Shown in pieces: positions 44,727 through 53,295 of a stretch of 64,000 nucleotides of DNA; positions within the stretch are counted from its first letter, which is position 1, and each line of letters starts with the position of its first letter. The notes under the pieces are model-generated. The model did no database searches, was not told where the DNA came from, and saw nothing but the letters and a program-made list of their open reading frames with translations. This DNA is from Pseudomonadota bacterium (lineage in GTDB: Bacteria > Pseudomonadota > Gammaproteobacteria > Burkholderiales > Rhodocyclaceae). Made by a program: the position numbers and the translations under genes. The DNA is taken from positions 1 to 64,000 of the forward strand of contig JAGTRU010000045.1 of the NCBI GenBank assembly GCA_018261905.1, in the 5' to 3' direction.

Positions 44727-45371
44727 ATGAGCGAGCGGGAAGGTAACAGCCTGAGCTTCAAGCTGGTCTATTACGGTCCGGCGCAGAGCGGCAAGACGAC
44801 CAACCTGTTGCGCCTGCACGACCAGTTGTCGCCCGAACTGAAGGGCGAACTGATGAGCATGGAAACCAAGGACGACCGGACGCTGTTCTTCGATCTGTTG
44901 CCCCTCGGCTTTCGCGCTCCGTCCGGCTTGCTGATCAAGTTCCGTCTGTTTACCGTGCCCGGCCAGATCGCCCACGATGGAACGCGCAAAGCCGTCCTGT
45001 CGCGGGCCGACGGCGTCGTGTTCGTTGCCGACTCGGATCGTTCGCAGGAAACCAACAATGCCGAATCCTTCCAGAGCCTGACCGACAACTGCCGGCGGGT
45101 CGGTCTCGATTTCGAGCATCTGCCGCTGGTTGTCCAGTTCAACAAGCGCGACCTGCCGAATGCCGTGCCGGAAGCGGAAATCCGTGCCCGCTGGTCGGCC
45201 GCCCCGTGGCCCCTGGTGTTGGCCACGGCGCTCCGCGGCGAGGGCGTCGGCGAGAGTTTCGCGGCCCTCCTGCTGGCCGTCTATGAGCGCCATGCGGCGG
45301 CTCAGGAACTGGCGACGGTGCACGGTCTGGCGGCCGCCGCTTTTGTCGCCGGGGCCTTGGGGCAAGGATGA
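44727..45371 (+). CDS. MglA-like small Ras-family GTPase
   Basis: 214 residues. The P-loop GPAQSGKT is at 17-24, switch II is in FRLFTVPGQ, and the base-specificity motif NKRD is at 139-142. Order, length and words such as KTTNLLRLHDQLSPE and RADGVVFVADS match the MglA group of bacterial Arf-like GTPases, which set the leading pole for type IV pili in Myxococcus and Thermus. No MglB-like (Roadblock) GAP gene is visible in the window, so its control is open. It sits amid two-component genes and four bases into the next gene. Confidence 0.9.
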   Translation: MSEREGNSLSFKLVYYGPAQSGKTTNLLRLHDQLSPELKGELMSMETKDDRTLFFDLLPLGFRAPSGLLIKFRLFTVPGQIAHDGTRKAVLSRADGVVFVADSDRSQETNNAESFQSLTDNCRRVGLDFEHLPLVVQFNKRDLPNAVPEAEIRARWSAAPWPLVLATALRGEGVGESFAALLLAVYERHAAAQELATVHGLAAAAFVAGALGQG

Positions 45372-46576
45372 GCGAGCTGGCTTTCGATCGCCAGTGGCGC
45401 CTCGACGAATTGCTCGATGCGGCGGCGCTCGAACGCATCGGTCCGGCCCTGGCCGAGTTGTTCGGCGGCGAAGTCGGCATCCTCGATGCCGAGGGCGGCC
45501 TGCTCTGGGGCCATGCCCCGGACGCCGCCGAGCGGCGGCTGCCGCTGATTCTCGAACTGGAAGCGATCGGTTATCTGGCCAGCGGGACGGCGGCGCAGCC
45601 GGCTTTGCACGGCGGCCGCGAACTGCTCATCGCCATCTTGCGGGCGCAGGTCCGCTACAAGATGGCGGCGACGCTGCACGTCGAGGCGGTGGCCGAAGAC
45701 TATGAAAGTTTGCAGCGCAGCCACGCCCGCTTGCTGGAATCGGAAGCCCGTTACCGGAAACTGGCGGGCGAGCTGGAAATCCGCGTCAAGAGTCAACTGC
45801 TCGAACTGGAGGAGCGCCAGCAGATGCTCTACCAGGCGGAAAAGCTCGCCTCGGTCGGCCAACTGGCGGCCGGCATGGCGCACGAAATCAACAATCCGCT
45901 CGGTTTCATCGGCAGCAACCTGTCCACCTTCAAGAGCTACCTCGAAAAATTCGCCGCCCTCAAAGGGCGTTTGGCGCACGCCGAGAATGCCTGGCGCGAA
46001 CTCGATCTTGACTTCATCCTCGCCGACGGCTTCGATCTGCTCACCGACAGTGCCAGCGGTATCGAGCGCATCGCCCGCCTGGTGGCCGATCTGAAAAGTT
46101 TCTCCAATGTCGACCGGGCGAGCGAGGAATACGCCGATCTCAACACCTGCCTGCAGCACGTGGCCAGCGTCATGAGCAGCCAGTTGCCGCCGACCATCAA
46201 GCTGAGCCTGGAACTCGGCCCGCTGCCCAAGCTGGTTTGCCTGCCCGGGCATCTCAACCAGTTGTTTTTCAATGTCATGCGCAATGCCGTGCAGGCCATT
46301 CAGGATGCCGGCCGGCCCGGCGAAGTGCGGGTGAGCAGCGGCCGGGTCGATGGCGGCATCGAAATTCGGATCGCCGATGATGGGAAGGGGATGAGCCGCG
46401 AACAGCGGGAGCACGCCTTCGAGCCCTTTTTCACCACCCGGGGCGTCGGGGCCGGGGCCGGGCTCGGCCTGTCGACCGCCCGCAACATCGTGCTCGCCCA
46501 CAGCGGGCGCATCGATATCGCCAGCACGGCGGGCGTCGGGACCACCGTCCGCCTCTTTTTTCCGACCGCGCAATGA
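45368..46576 (+). CDS. Soluble sensor histidine kinase
   Basis: 402 residues with no membrane segment. The first 110 residues form a small domain of unknown type (GEVGILDAEGGLLWG, then LELEAIGYLASG), possibly GAF-like. A coiled coil (about 115-160) leads to HisKA with His172 in GMAHEINNP, and an HATPase domain with DDGKGMS and GLGLSTARNIV. It starts inside the GTPase gene (ATGA), suggesting its sensory domain reads the state of that GTPase or a ligand made with it. The output receiver is presumably the REC of the next gene. Confidence 0.88.
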   Translation: MSELAFDRQWRLDELLDAAALERIGPALAELFGGEVGILDAEGGLLWGHAPDAAERRLPLILELEAIGYLASGTAAQPALHGGRELLIAILRAQVRYKMAATLHVEAVAEDYESLQRSHARLLESEARYRKLAGELEIRVKSQLLELEERQQMLYQAEKLASVGQLAAGMAHEINNPLGFIGSNLSTFKSYLEKFAALKGRLAHAENAWRELDLDFILADGFDLLTDSASGIERIARLVADLKSFSNVDRASEEYADLNTCLQHVASVMSSQLPPTIKLSLELGPLPKLVCLPGHLNQLFFNVMRNAVQAIQDAGRPGEVRVSSGRVDGGIEIRIADDGKGMSREQREHAFEPFFTTRGVGAGAGLGLSTARNIVLAHSGRIDIASTAGVGTTVRLFFPTAQ

Positions 46577-48816
46577 CTGACTACGCTTCGCTCTTTACCG
46601 GCCAGACCGGCGCCCCGCAGGCCCCGGCCAGCCATTTGACGCCCCCCAAATACCGCCTGCTGATGGTCGATGACGAGCCGGGCATCGTCAAGGCGCTGGC
46701 CCGCGTCTTCCGCCAGGAAAATTACCAGGTGGTGACCGCGGCGAGCGCCGCCGAAGGTCTCGAGCGCCTGGCCGAAGGCCCTTTCCAACTGGTGATCAGC
46801 GATTTCATGATGCCCGGGATGAATGGCGCCCAATTCCTGCGCGAAGTGAAACAGCGCACGCCGGATACCATCCGCATCATGCTCACCGGTCAGGCCAATA
46901 CCGATGCCGTGATGGGGGCGATCAACGAAGGGGCGGTGTACAAATTCATTCTCAAGCCGTGGAATGACGACGATCTGCGCGTTACCGTGGCGCTCGCCCT
47001 GGAACAGTTCGACCTGATGGCGCGCAATCGCCTGCTGAAAAACGAGAACGCGCAAAAGACCAAGGAAATCTCCGCCCTTTCCCGGCTGGCCGCGACCCAT
47101 CGCAGCCGCTTGGGCATCATGCTGCACAAGAAAAACCTGCTCACCGCCAGCCAGTTGCAGGAACTGACCCTGCAGCAGGAGCGGCGCAAGGAGCCGCTGA
47201 TTGCGCTGTTGCTCGAAAAGGATTGGGTTTCCGAGCGCAATATTCGCGAGCTGCTGAAAAAGGACATGCAGATCGAGGAAGTCCAGTTGCCGGAATTCGC
47301 CATCGATCCGGTGATGGCCGAATTGATCCCGCGCAGTTTTTGCACCCGTCAGCTAGTGGTGCCGCTCAAGCTCGACGGCAAGCGCCTCTTGCTGGCCATG
47401 GCCGATCCGCTCGACGAGGGCCTGATCGACGAAGTGCGGTTCACCGCCGGTCTCGATCTCAAGGTGGTGACGGCCGACATCGCCGCCATCCGGAAGAAGA
47501 TCGAGGAACTCTACGACGGCGCAGGCGGCATCGATTTCAAGGACCTGGAAACCATGGTTTCCTCGCCCGATCCCTACGAGGGCATCGAAATCGTCATCGA
47601 GGACGACGACGCCGAACCGCTCGAGGATCTTCTGCGCGATACCGAGTCGCCGCCGGCCATCCGCATCGCCAATGCCATCATTCTCGAAGCCATCCGTCTC
47701 GGCGCCTCCGATATCCACATCCAGCCGCGCACCAAGAGCGTCGTCGTGCGCTACCGGATCGACGGCGTGCTGGCCGACAAGATTCACATTCCGCACCAGT
47801 TGCACCTGTCGCTGGTGTCGCGCCTGAAGATCATGTCGGATCTCGATATCTCCGAACGGCGGCGGCCGCAGGACGGGCGGATTACCGTCAAGACGCCGAT
47901 GCGCATGGTCGATCTGCGGATTTCGACGTTGCCGACGATCAATGGCGAAAAGGTCGTGATGCGCATCCTCGACCGTAATTCGGCGGTGCACGGCATCGAT
48001 CGCCTGGGTTTTTCGGCGCCCGATCTGCCGCGCGTCATCGACATGGTGGCCCGGCCGCAGGGCATCATCCTGGCCACCGGGCCGACCGGCAGCGGCAAGA
48101 CGACGACTCTCTACTCGTTGTTGCAACACGACGCGACGCCGGAGAAAAATTACGTCACCATCGAAGACCCGGTCGAGTACTACCTCGACATGGCCGGGCA
48201 GGTCCTGGTCCGGGAGAAAATCGGCCTGACCTTTCCCACCATCCTCCGCGCCCTCCTGCGCCAGGACCCGGATGTCGTGCTGCTCGGCGAGATCCGCGAT
48301 TTCGAGACGGCCGAAGTTGCCTTCCATGCGGCGCTGACCGGCCACCTGGTGTATTCGACCCTGCATACCAATTCGGCCATCGCCACCATCGCCCGCCTGT
48401 TCGATCTCGGCCTCAAACCCTATGTCGTCGCCACCGCCCTCGAAGGCATCATCGCCCAGCGTCTGGTGCGGCGGATCTGCCCGGAATGCAGCGTCGACGA
48501 AACGCCCAATCCCCTGCTCAAGGCCCGGCTCGGCCGCGCCTTCGGCGAAGTGACCAAGGCGGCCCGCGGCAAGGGCTGCCCGGCCTGTCACGGCAGCGGC
48601 TACAAGGGGCGGGTGGGAATTTACGAAGTGCTGACCCTGGACGACGATTTGCGCGATCGCATCGGCAGCGGTGCCAGCGTTCTCGAAATCCAGCGCCAGG
48701 TCCGCCACAAAGGCTTGCGCGGCATCGCCCAGCATGCCGTCGAGCGGGTTCAGGCGGGGGCGACGACCTTGGAAGAAATATTGCGTGTACTTGGCCCGCA
48801 GGCCGGCGAGGAATAA
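46573..48816 (+). CDS. REC domain fused to a PilB/GspE-type secretion ATPase
   Basis: 747 residues. REC about 25-150 with Asp77 (ISDFMMPGMNG); then an MshEN-like N-domain (about 178-320) with two RLGxxL/QLxxL-type repeats (RLGIMLHKKNLLTASQL, PLIALLLEKDWV), a motif known for c-di-GMP binding; then a type II/IV ATPase core with Walker A GPTGSGKT at 503-510, Asp box, Walker B and His box, and a zinc-binding CPEC/CPAC pair. Such ATPases drive pilus extension or secretion. A receiver fused to one is unusual and makes the motor responsive to both phosphorylation and c-di-GMP. No pilin gene is nearby. Confidence 0.92.
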   Translation: MTDYASLFTGQTGAPQAPASHLTPPKYRLLMVDDEPGIVKALARVFRQENYQVVTAASAAEGLERLAEGPFQLVISDFMMPGMNGAQFLREVKQRTPDTIRIMLTGQANTDAVMGAINEGAVYKFILKPWNDDDLRVTVALALEQFDLMARNRLLKNENAQKTKEISALSRLAATHRSRLGIMLHKKNLLTASQLQELTLQQERRKEPLIALLLEKDWVSERNIRELLKKDMQIEEVQLPEFAIDPVMAELIPRSFCTRQLVVPLKLDGKRLLLAMADPLDEGLIDEVRFTAGLDLKVVTADIAAIRKKIEELYDGAGGIDFKDLETMVSSPDPYEGIEIVIEDDDAEPLEDLLRDTESPPAIRIANAIILEAIRLGASDIHIQPRTKSVVVRYRIDGVLADKIHIPHQLHLSLVSRLKIMSDLDISERRRPQDGRITVKTPMRMVDLRISTLPTINGEKVVMRILDRNSAVHGIDRLGFSAPDLPRVIDMVARPQGIILATGPTGSGKTTTLYSLLQHDATPEKNYVTIEDPVEYYLDMAGQVLVREKIGLTFPTILRALLRQDPDVVLLGEIRDFETAEVAFHAALTGHLVYSTLHTNSAIATIARLFDLGLKPYVVATALEGIIAQRLVRRICPECSVDETPNPLLKARLGRAFGEVTKAARGKGCPACHGSGYKGRVGIYEVLTLDDDLRDRIGSGASVLEIQRQVRHKGLRGIAQHAVERVQAGATTLEEILRVLGPQAGEE

Positions 48817-48940
48817 TCCTTGAAACCTCAGTTGACCGCTTATCCACCTCAGGCAAGCCGCATGAACACTGGCTTTAGTGCCTTCGAGCTCATTCACCCA
48901 ACGGGTGAGAGCGCCCGCGCCCAACTGAGGTTTCAAGGAT
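48816..48940. mobile_element. MITE-like element with perfect 19-bp terminal inverted repeats
   Basis: The left arm ATCCTTGAAACCTCAGTTG (48816-48834) is the exact reverse complement of the right arm (48922-48940). Both ends are flanked by AATA (48812-48815 and 48941-48944), as a 4-bp target duplication would be. The left arm begins in the ATPase gene's TAA stop, and the right arm contributes the AAGGA ribosome site of the hemerythrin-kinase gene. The 87-bp interior has no gene and a small CACCC/GGGTG hairpin at 48895-48907. It could be a nonautonomous transposon or a long RNA hairpin. Confidence 0.6.
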
Positions 48941-48947
48941 AATAAAA

Positions 48948-51005
48948 ATGGAAATATTTGCCTGGAACGACAGTTTTGTCACCGGCGAGCCGGTGGTCGA
49001 TAGCGAGCATCAGGGCCTGGTACGCTTGATCAACTGGCTCATCGAACATCAATCGAGCGCGACGCCGCCGGAGGAAATCGCCAAGGTGCTGCAGCAACTG
49101 GTGCACTACGCGGTGACGCATTTCCAGCATGAAGAGGAACTGATGGCCAGCACCGGCTGCGCTCGGCGTTTCGCCGAAATCCACCATGACGTGCATGCCG
49201 ATTTCGGGCGGCAAGTGGTCAAGATGGGGGCAATGCAGAGCGCCGACCCCGAGTTCCTGCTGCGTTTCCTGAGCAGTTGGCTGGCCCACCATATTCTCGG
49301 CATGGATCAGTCGATGGCCCGCCAGATCCGGAAAATCCGCGCCGGCCTGGCCCCCGACCTGGCCTACGAGGAAGAAAAGAAACTGGTCGCCGACCCGGCG
49401 ACGAGCAGCCTGCTGAGTGGCATGAACGCCATGTTCCGGATGATCGCCGAACGCAACGACGAACTGGAAAAGGCCAACGCCACGCTGGAAGCCCAGGTGG
49501 TGGCGCGGACCCAGGCCCTGTCACAGACCAACCAGGCGTTGCTGGTCGAACAGGGGCGGCTGCAACAGGCGATGAAGCAGGTCGAACTGACGCAACGGAA
49601 ATTGCTCGAATCAGAACATCAGCGCGCCGAGGCCAGCAAACGCAATATGCAACAGTTGCTGGCGCAGATCATCGATGGCGACCCGGTGCCGACCTTCGTC
49701 ATCGATGCCCAGCATCGCATCACCCACTGGAACCAGGCGTGTGCCACGGTGACCGCCCGCCCGGCGAAGGAAATGGTCGGCACCAGCAACCATTGGCAGG
49801 CCTTTTATCCGGCCAGCCGGCCGGTGATGGCCGACCTGATTGTCGACGGCAGTCTGGAGCAGCAGTTCGAAACCTATTACCACGGTCGTTTCCAGCGCTC
49901 GGCCAATATCGACGGCGCCTTCGAGGGGGAAGCCTTTTTCCCCAATATCGGCGAGCAGGGGCGCTGGCTGTTCTTTACCGCCGCCCCGCTGTGCGATTCG
50001 GCGGGCAAGCGGATCGGGGCGATCGAAACCCTGCAGGACGTCACCCAGCGGCACCGCGCCGAGGATGACCTGCGAAATTACCAGAATCACCTGGAAGAAC
50101 TGGTCGCCGAACGGACTTCCCAGCTCGGCGAAGCCAACGCCAAGCTCGAGCGCGACCGCCTGGAACTCGAACAACTGCTCGGCAAGATCGAAGAAGCCCA
50201 GCAACAGTTGCTGCAATCGGAAAAAATGGCGGCCATCGGCCAACTGGCGGCCGGCGTCGCCCATGAAATCAACAACCCGGTCGGTTTCGTCAATTCCAAC
50301 CTGGGCACCCTGAAAAGCTACATCAATCGCCTGCTCGCCGTCGTCGATGCCTACGAGGCAGCCGAGGCCGGCGGCGGCCGGGCCCGGCTCGAGCAGGCCC
50401 GGCACGACGCCGATCTCGACTTCCTGCGCGAAGACTTGCCTTCCTTGCTCGTCGAGTCGCAGGAGGGCCTCAACCGGGTGACCAAGATCGTCCAGGATCT
50501 CAAGGACTTTTCCCGGGTCGACCAGGCCGAACACCAGGTGGCCAATCTCAACGACGCCCTGGAAAGCACCCTGAACGTGGTCTGGAACGAAATCAAGTAC
50601 AAGGCCGAAGTGGTCCGCGAACTGGGCGAGATTCCCGAGATCGAGTGCGTCCCGGCGCAGATCAACCAGGTCTTCATGAACCTGCTGGTCAATGCCGCCC
50701 AGGCCATCGAGCAGCGCGGCAAGATCACGCTACGCTCGGGTCTGGAAAACGGCCATGTCTGGTTCGAAATTGCCGATACCGGCAAGGGGATGTCGCAGGA
50801 AGTCAAAAACCGCATCTTCGAGCCGTTCTTCACCACCAAACCGGTCGGCAAGGGCACCGGTCTCGGGCTGTCGATTTCCTACGACATCATCGTCAAGAAA
50901 CACGGCGGGCGTATCGATGTCAGCAGCGAAGCGGGGCAGGGCACGACTTTTCGCCTCTGGCTGCCGCTGCACATGCCGGAGGCGCCGGAGGCCGTGGCGG
51001 CCTAG
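48948..51005 (+). CDS. Hemerythrin-PAS sensor histidine kinase
   Basis: 685 residues. A bacteriohemerythrin domain (about 1-140) has the di-iron His/Glu set starting at His21 (DSEHQG), HFQHEEEL, EIHHDVHADF and AHHILGMD. A coiled coil leads to a PAS domain (about 230-355), then a second coil, HisKA with His439 in GVAHEINNP, and an HATPase domain with DTGKGMS and GTGLGLSISYD. The protein is cytoplasmic and most likely senses O2 or the redox state. Its kinase part is closest to the 904-residue kinase of the same cluster. The 131-bp gap before it holds the inverted-repeat element. Nothing definite is seen in 51006-51138. Confidence 0.93.
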   Translation: MEIFAWNDSFVTGEPVVDSEHQGLVRLINWLIEHQSSATPPEEIAKVLQQLVHYAVTHFQHEEELMASTGCARRFAEIHHDVHADFGRQVVKMGAMQSADPEFLLRFLSSWLAHHILGMDQSMARQIRKIRAGLAPDLAYEEEKKLVADPATSSLLSGMNAMFRMIAERNDELEKANATLEAQVVARTQALSQTNQALLVEQGRLQQAMKQVELTQRKLLESEHQRAEASKRNMQQLLAQIIDGDPVPTFVIDAQHRITHWNQACATVTARPAKEMVGTSNHWQAFYPASRPVMADLIVDGSLEQQFETYYHGRFQRSANIDGAFEGEAFFPNIGEQGRWLFFTAAPLCDSAGKRIGAIETLQDVTQRHRAEDDLRNYQNHLEELVAERTSQLGEANAKLERDRLELEQLLGKIEEAQQQLLQSEKMAAIGQLAAGVAHEINNPVGFVNSNLGTLKSYINRLLAVVDAYEAAEAGGGRARLEQARHDADLDFLREDLPSLLVESQEGLNRVTKIVQDLKDFSRVDQAEHQVANLNDALESTLNVVWNEIKYKAEVVRELGEIPEIECVPAQINQVFMNLLVNAAQAIEQRGKITLRSGLENGHVWFEIADTGKGMSQEVKNRIFEPFFTTKPVGKGTGLGLSISYDIIVKKHGGRIDVSSEAGQGTTFRLWLPLHMPEAPEAVAA

Positions 51006-51138
51006 GGCGGTGCGCCGATTTGCTCGATGCAACGCTCCGCGCGTGCTTTTCGAAGCATTGACAATAGATTCGCCGGGCTCGGCCCGACTGGTGGGGAATA
51101 AATCAGCGTTTCCCTAGGTTGAATTCCGGCGGGCTATC

Positions 51139-51954
51139 TCAAACCTTCGGCAGGGCCAATATCCAGGCACGCTGGGCGTCCTTGCGGCGCTTGTCGCCGA
51201 GGCGTTCGATGATCTTGGCGCTGGCTTCTTCGAAGGACAGCAGGCCGCTCGGCAGGATCTCGTCGCACCGCATCAGGTGCAGGCCGATCGGCGATTCGAG
51301 CACGGCGGAAACCTCACCTTCGGTCAGCGCGAAGGCGGACGGTTCGAGTTCGACGTAGAGCTGGCCGCGCTTGACGATGCCGAGCTTGCCGCCTTCGACG
51401 GCGGTCGGGCATTGCGAGTGGCGCAGCGCGGCGTTGGCGAATTTTTCGTCGCTGCTCAGGGTCGCGCGCAGGGCTTCGAGTTCCTTGAGCACCTTGAGCT
51501 TCTGCTTCGGGTTGTTGAAGGTGACCAGGATATGGCGCAGGCGACGGGCTTCCGGCCGGTCGAAGGCTTCCGGGTGCAGGCGGTAGTAGATTTCGGCATC
51601 GACGGCGCTGACCGCCGGTGTATCGGCGGCGATTTTCTCGAGCACGCTCTCGACGCGCAGGTCGCGCTCGACCGCTTCGCCGAGGGTGATGTCGGTCAGG
51701 CCGCTACGTTCCAGGTCGTGGCGATAATCGTCGTCGCTGGCGTAGCGCTGGCGGATTTCGCCGAGGCGGGTGCTCAGCGTGGCGGCCGGCACGATGACGT
51801 TGGCTGCCTGCGGGCTGGCCAGGATGCGGCGTTCGATGCTGTTCTGGCGATGGGCGACTTCGACCAGGCGGCCGCGTTCGGGTTCGGAAAGGGTTTCCGG
51901 GGCTTTCTGGAACAGTTCCCAGGAAAGTTTCAGTTCAAGATAACCGGTCTGCAT
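51139..51954 (-). CDS. nifM: NifM, peptidyl-prolyl isomerase for nitrogenase iron protein
   Basis: 271 residues from the ATG at 51954, which has GGAG seven bases upstream; a start 18 bases earlier is possible. The C-terminal parvulin-type domain (about 130-235) includes RHILVTFNNPKQ and GGKLGIVKRGQLYVELE. NifM is needed to fold and stabilise NifH. It is the last gene of the nifV operon and overlaps nifZ by 20 bases. Confidence 0.92.
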   Translation of the reverse strand: MQTGYLELKLSWELFQKAPETLSEPERGRLVEVAHRQNSIERRILASPQAANVIVPAATLSTRLGEIRQRYASDDDYRHDLERSGLTDITLGEAVERDLRVESVLEKIAADTPAVSAVDAEIYYRLHPEAFDRPEARRLRHILVTFNNPKQKLKVLKELEALRATLSSDEKFANAALRHSQCPTAVEGGKLGIVKRGQLYVELEPSAFALTEGEVSAVLESPIGLHLMRCDEILPSGLLSFEEASAKIIERLGDKRRKDAQRAWILALPKV

Positions 51955-52408
51955 GATTGGGCTCCACTGCATCCAGGGCGTCCTCGGGAATCAGCAGGAC
52001 GCGCCCGAGCAGGCATTCGAAGTGAATGTGATAGGCGGCGCCGCCGGGGGCATGGCGCACCACCTTGATGACTTCGCCGATCGCGCCGGGCGGCACCAGC
52101 ACTTCGCCGCCGACCGACAGGCCCTTGGCCGAACGGACCTTTTCGCGGAACTCGAAACGCGAGGGCACCCAGGGATCGTCAGCGCCGATCAACTCTTCCT
52201 CGCGGCAACCGACGACGCGGTCTTCGTCGAGGAAATTGACCGAGTAGATGACCTGGTCCTGCAGGAAAGTACCGACGTCCACAACGTAGCCGATACTGCC
52301 GCGGCGGACCAGCGGCATGCCCGGATCCATGCCCGGATAGGTGCCGTCATTGCGCACGTTGCGAATCAGGCGGACGGCTTCGCCCTGTTCCCAACGCGAG
52401 CCGTTCAT
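51935..52408 (-). CDS. nifZ: NifZ, P-cluster maturation protein
   Basis: 157 residues. The conserved start (WEQGEAVRLIRNVRNDGT) and the SH3-like core GSIGYVVDVGTFLQDQVIYS are typical. NifZ assists the maturation of the second P-cluster of NifDK. Its start overlaps the nifW stop in an ATGA junction and its end overlaps nifM, so these three are translated together. Confidence 0.93.
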   Translation of the reverse strand: MNGSRWEQGEAVRLIRNVRNDGTYPGMDPGMPLVRRGSIGYVVDVGTFLQDQVIYSVNFLDEDRVVGCREEELIGADDPWVPSRFEFREKVRSAKGLSVGGEVLVPPGAIGEVIKVVRHAPGGAAYHIHFECLLGRVLLIPEDALDAVEPNHADRLS

Positions 52409-52746
52409 GTGCGGAAGACCTTGTCGAGCGAGACGAAGGAACTCATGCCGCCTTCCGGCTTGGAGACGTTCTGGAACACTGCGAAGACCTTCTCGGTCAG
52501 CGAGTCGGAAGTCACGAAGTCCTGGTAGGCGCGTTCCAGCCAGAGGCGGTAGATGCCGCGCTGCAGTTCTTCTTCCGGCGGCAGGTTGGGCGCCTGGCGG
52601 GCCAGGTAGTCGTGGAAGCGCTGCAGGATGTGCAGACGATTGACATGAACCACGCTCGGTTCGTAGGGGATCTCGAAATAGTCGAGGAAATCCTCGGCAG
52701 AGACCAGGTCGTCGAGGGCTTCGGCAAGGGTAAGTGTGTCGTCCAT
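52405..52746 (-). CDS. nifW: NifW, nitrogenase stabilising/protective protein
   Basis: 113 residues starting at 52746, with GAGGAG seven bases upstream. The sequence has the family words DLVSAEDFLDYFEIPYEP and LQRFHDYLARQ. NifW binds NifDK and is thought to protect it from oxygen or help cluster insertion. The short spacing to the genes on both sides places it inside the nifV operon. Confidence 0.93.
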   Translation of the reverse strand: MDDTLTLAEALDDLVSAEDFLDYFEIPYEPSVVHVNRLHILQRFHDYLARQAPNLPPEEELQRGIYRLWLERAYQDFVTSDSLTEKVFAVFQNVSKPEGGMSSFVSLDKVFRT

Positions 52747-52757
52747 GGTGGTACTCC

Positions 52758-53288
52758 TCAGGCTGCTGCTAATTGGATTTCGGGTTCTTCGGCGGGGTGG
52801 TGAAAGGCATCGACGACTTCGAGCAACTTGGCGGCGCCCAGTTGGTCGCGGCTGTCGAGGCCGGCAAGTTTGATCAGGCGGTCGCGCGAGGCGTCGATCT
52901 GGCCGAGGCGCAGCAGCACGACGCTGGCCGCCTTGAGGGCCAGCAGGTAGAAACGCATCATGCCGAAGGAGTTGGCGGCGGCCGTGCCGAGCCGCGTCTC
53001 GTCGAGCGTGCGCCAGTCGGGCGCCAGGCCGAGCAGGCGGCCGGAGAGCTGCATGGCGCGTTCGGCGACCATCAGGGCGTCTTCCAGGCGGTGCTGGTAG
53101 AAGTAGTAGCGGTAGAGGCCGACCAGTACGGTGAGATTGTCCGGGGCCAATAAATGGGCACGCAGCAGGGCCATCTCGGCCGTGTCCTCGCCGTATTCGC
53201 TCGACGCCTGGGCGATCAGCTTTTCGGCGGCCGCCGGCAGCGGATCTTCGAAGTAGAGATTGCAATCGGTGAAATCGAGCAGGTCCAT
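52758..53288 (-). CDS. TPR-like protein of the nif region
   Basis: 176 residues from the ATG at 53288, seven bases after the end of nifP. All-helical, with a repeat pattern resembling tetratricopeptide units (LLAPDNLTVLVGLYRYYFYQ, RLEDALMVAERAMQL). I recognise it only as a small helical protein found between nifP and nifW in some nif clusters. It may be a binding partner in NifDK maturation. No cofactor motif is visible. Confidence 0.7.
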   Translation of the reverse strand: MDLLDFTDCNLYFEDPLPAAAEKLIAQASSEYGEDTAEMALLRAHLLAPDNLTVLVGLYRYYFYQHRLEDALMVAERAMQLSGRLLGLAPDWRTLDETRLGTAAANSFGMMRFYLLALKAASVVLLRLGQIDASRDRLIKLAGLDSRDQLGAAKLLEVVDAFHHPAEEPEIQLAAA

Positions 53289-53295
53289 GGCGGTC

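Noticed and set aside
52405..53265. One long minus-strand frame covering nifW and the TPR-like gene
   Set aside because: The upstream part is a frame-shifted shadow of the TPR-like gene. nifW starts at 52746 with its own GAGGAG site.
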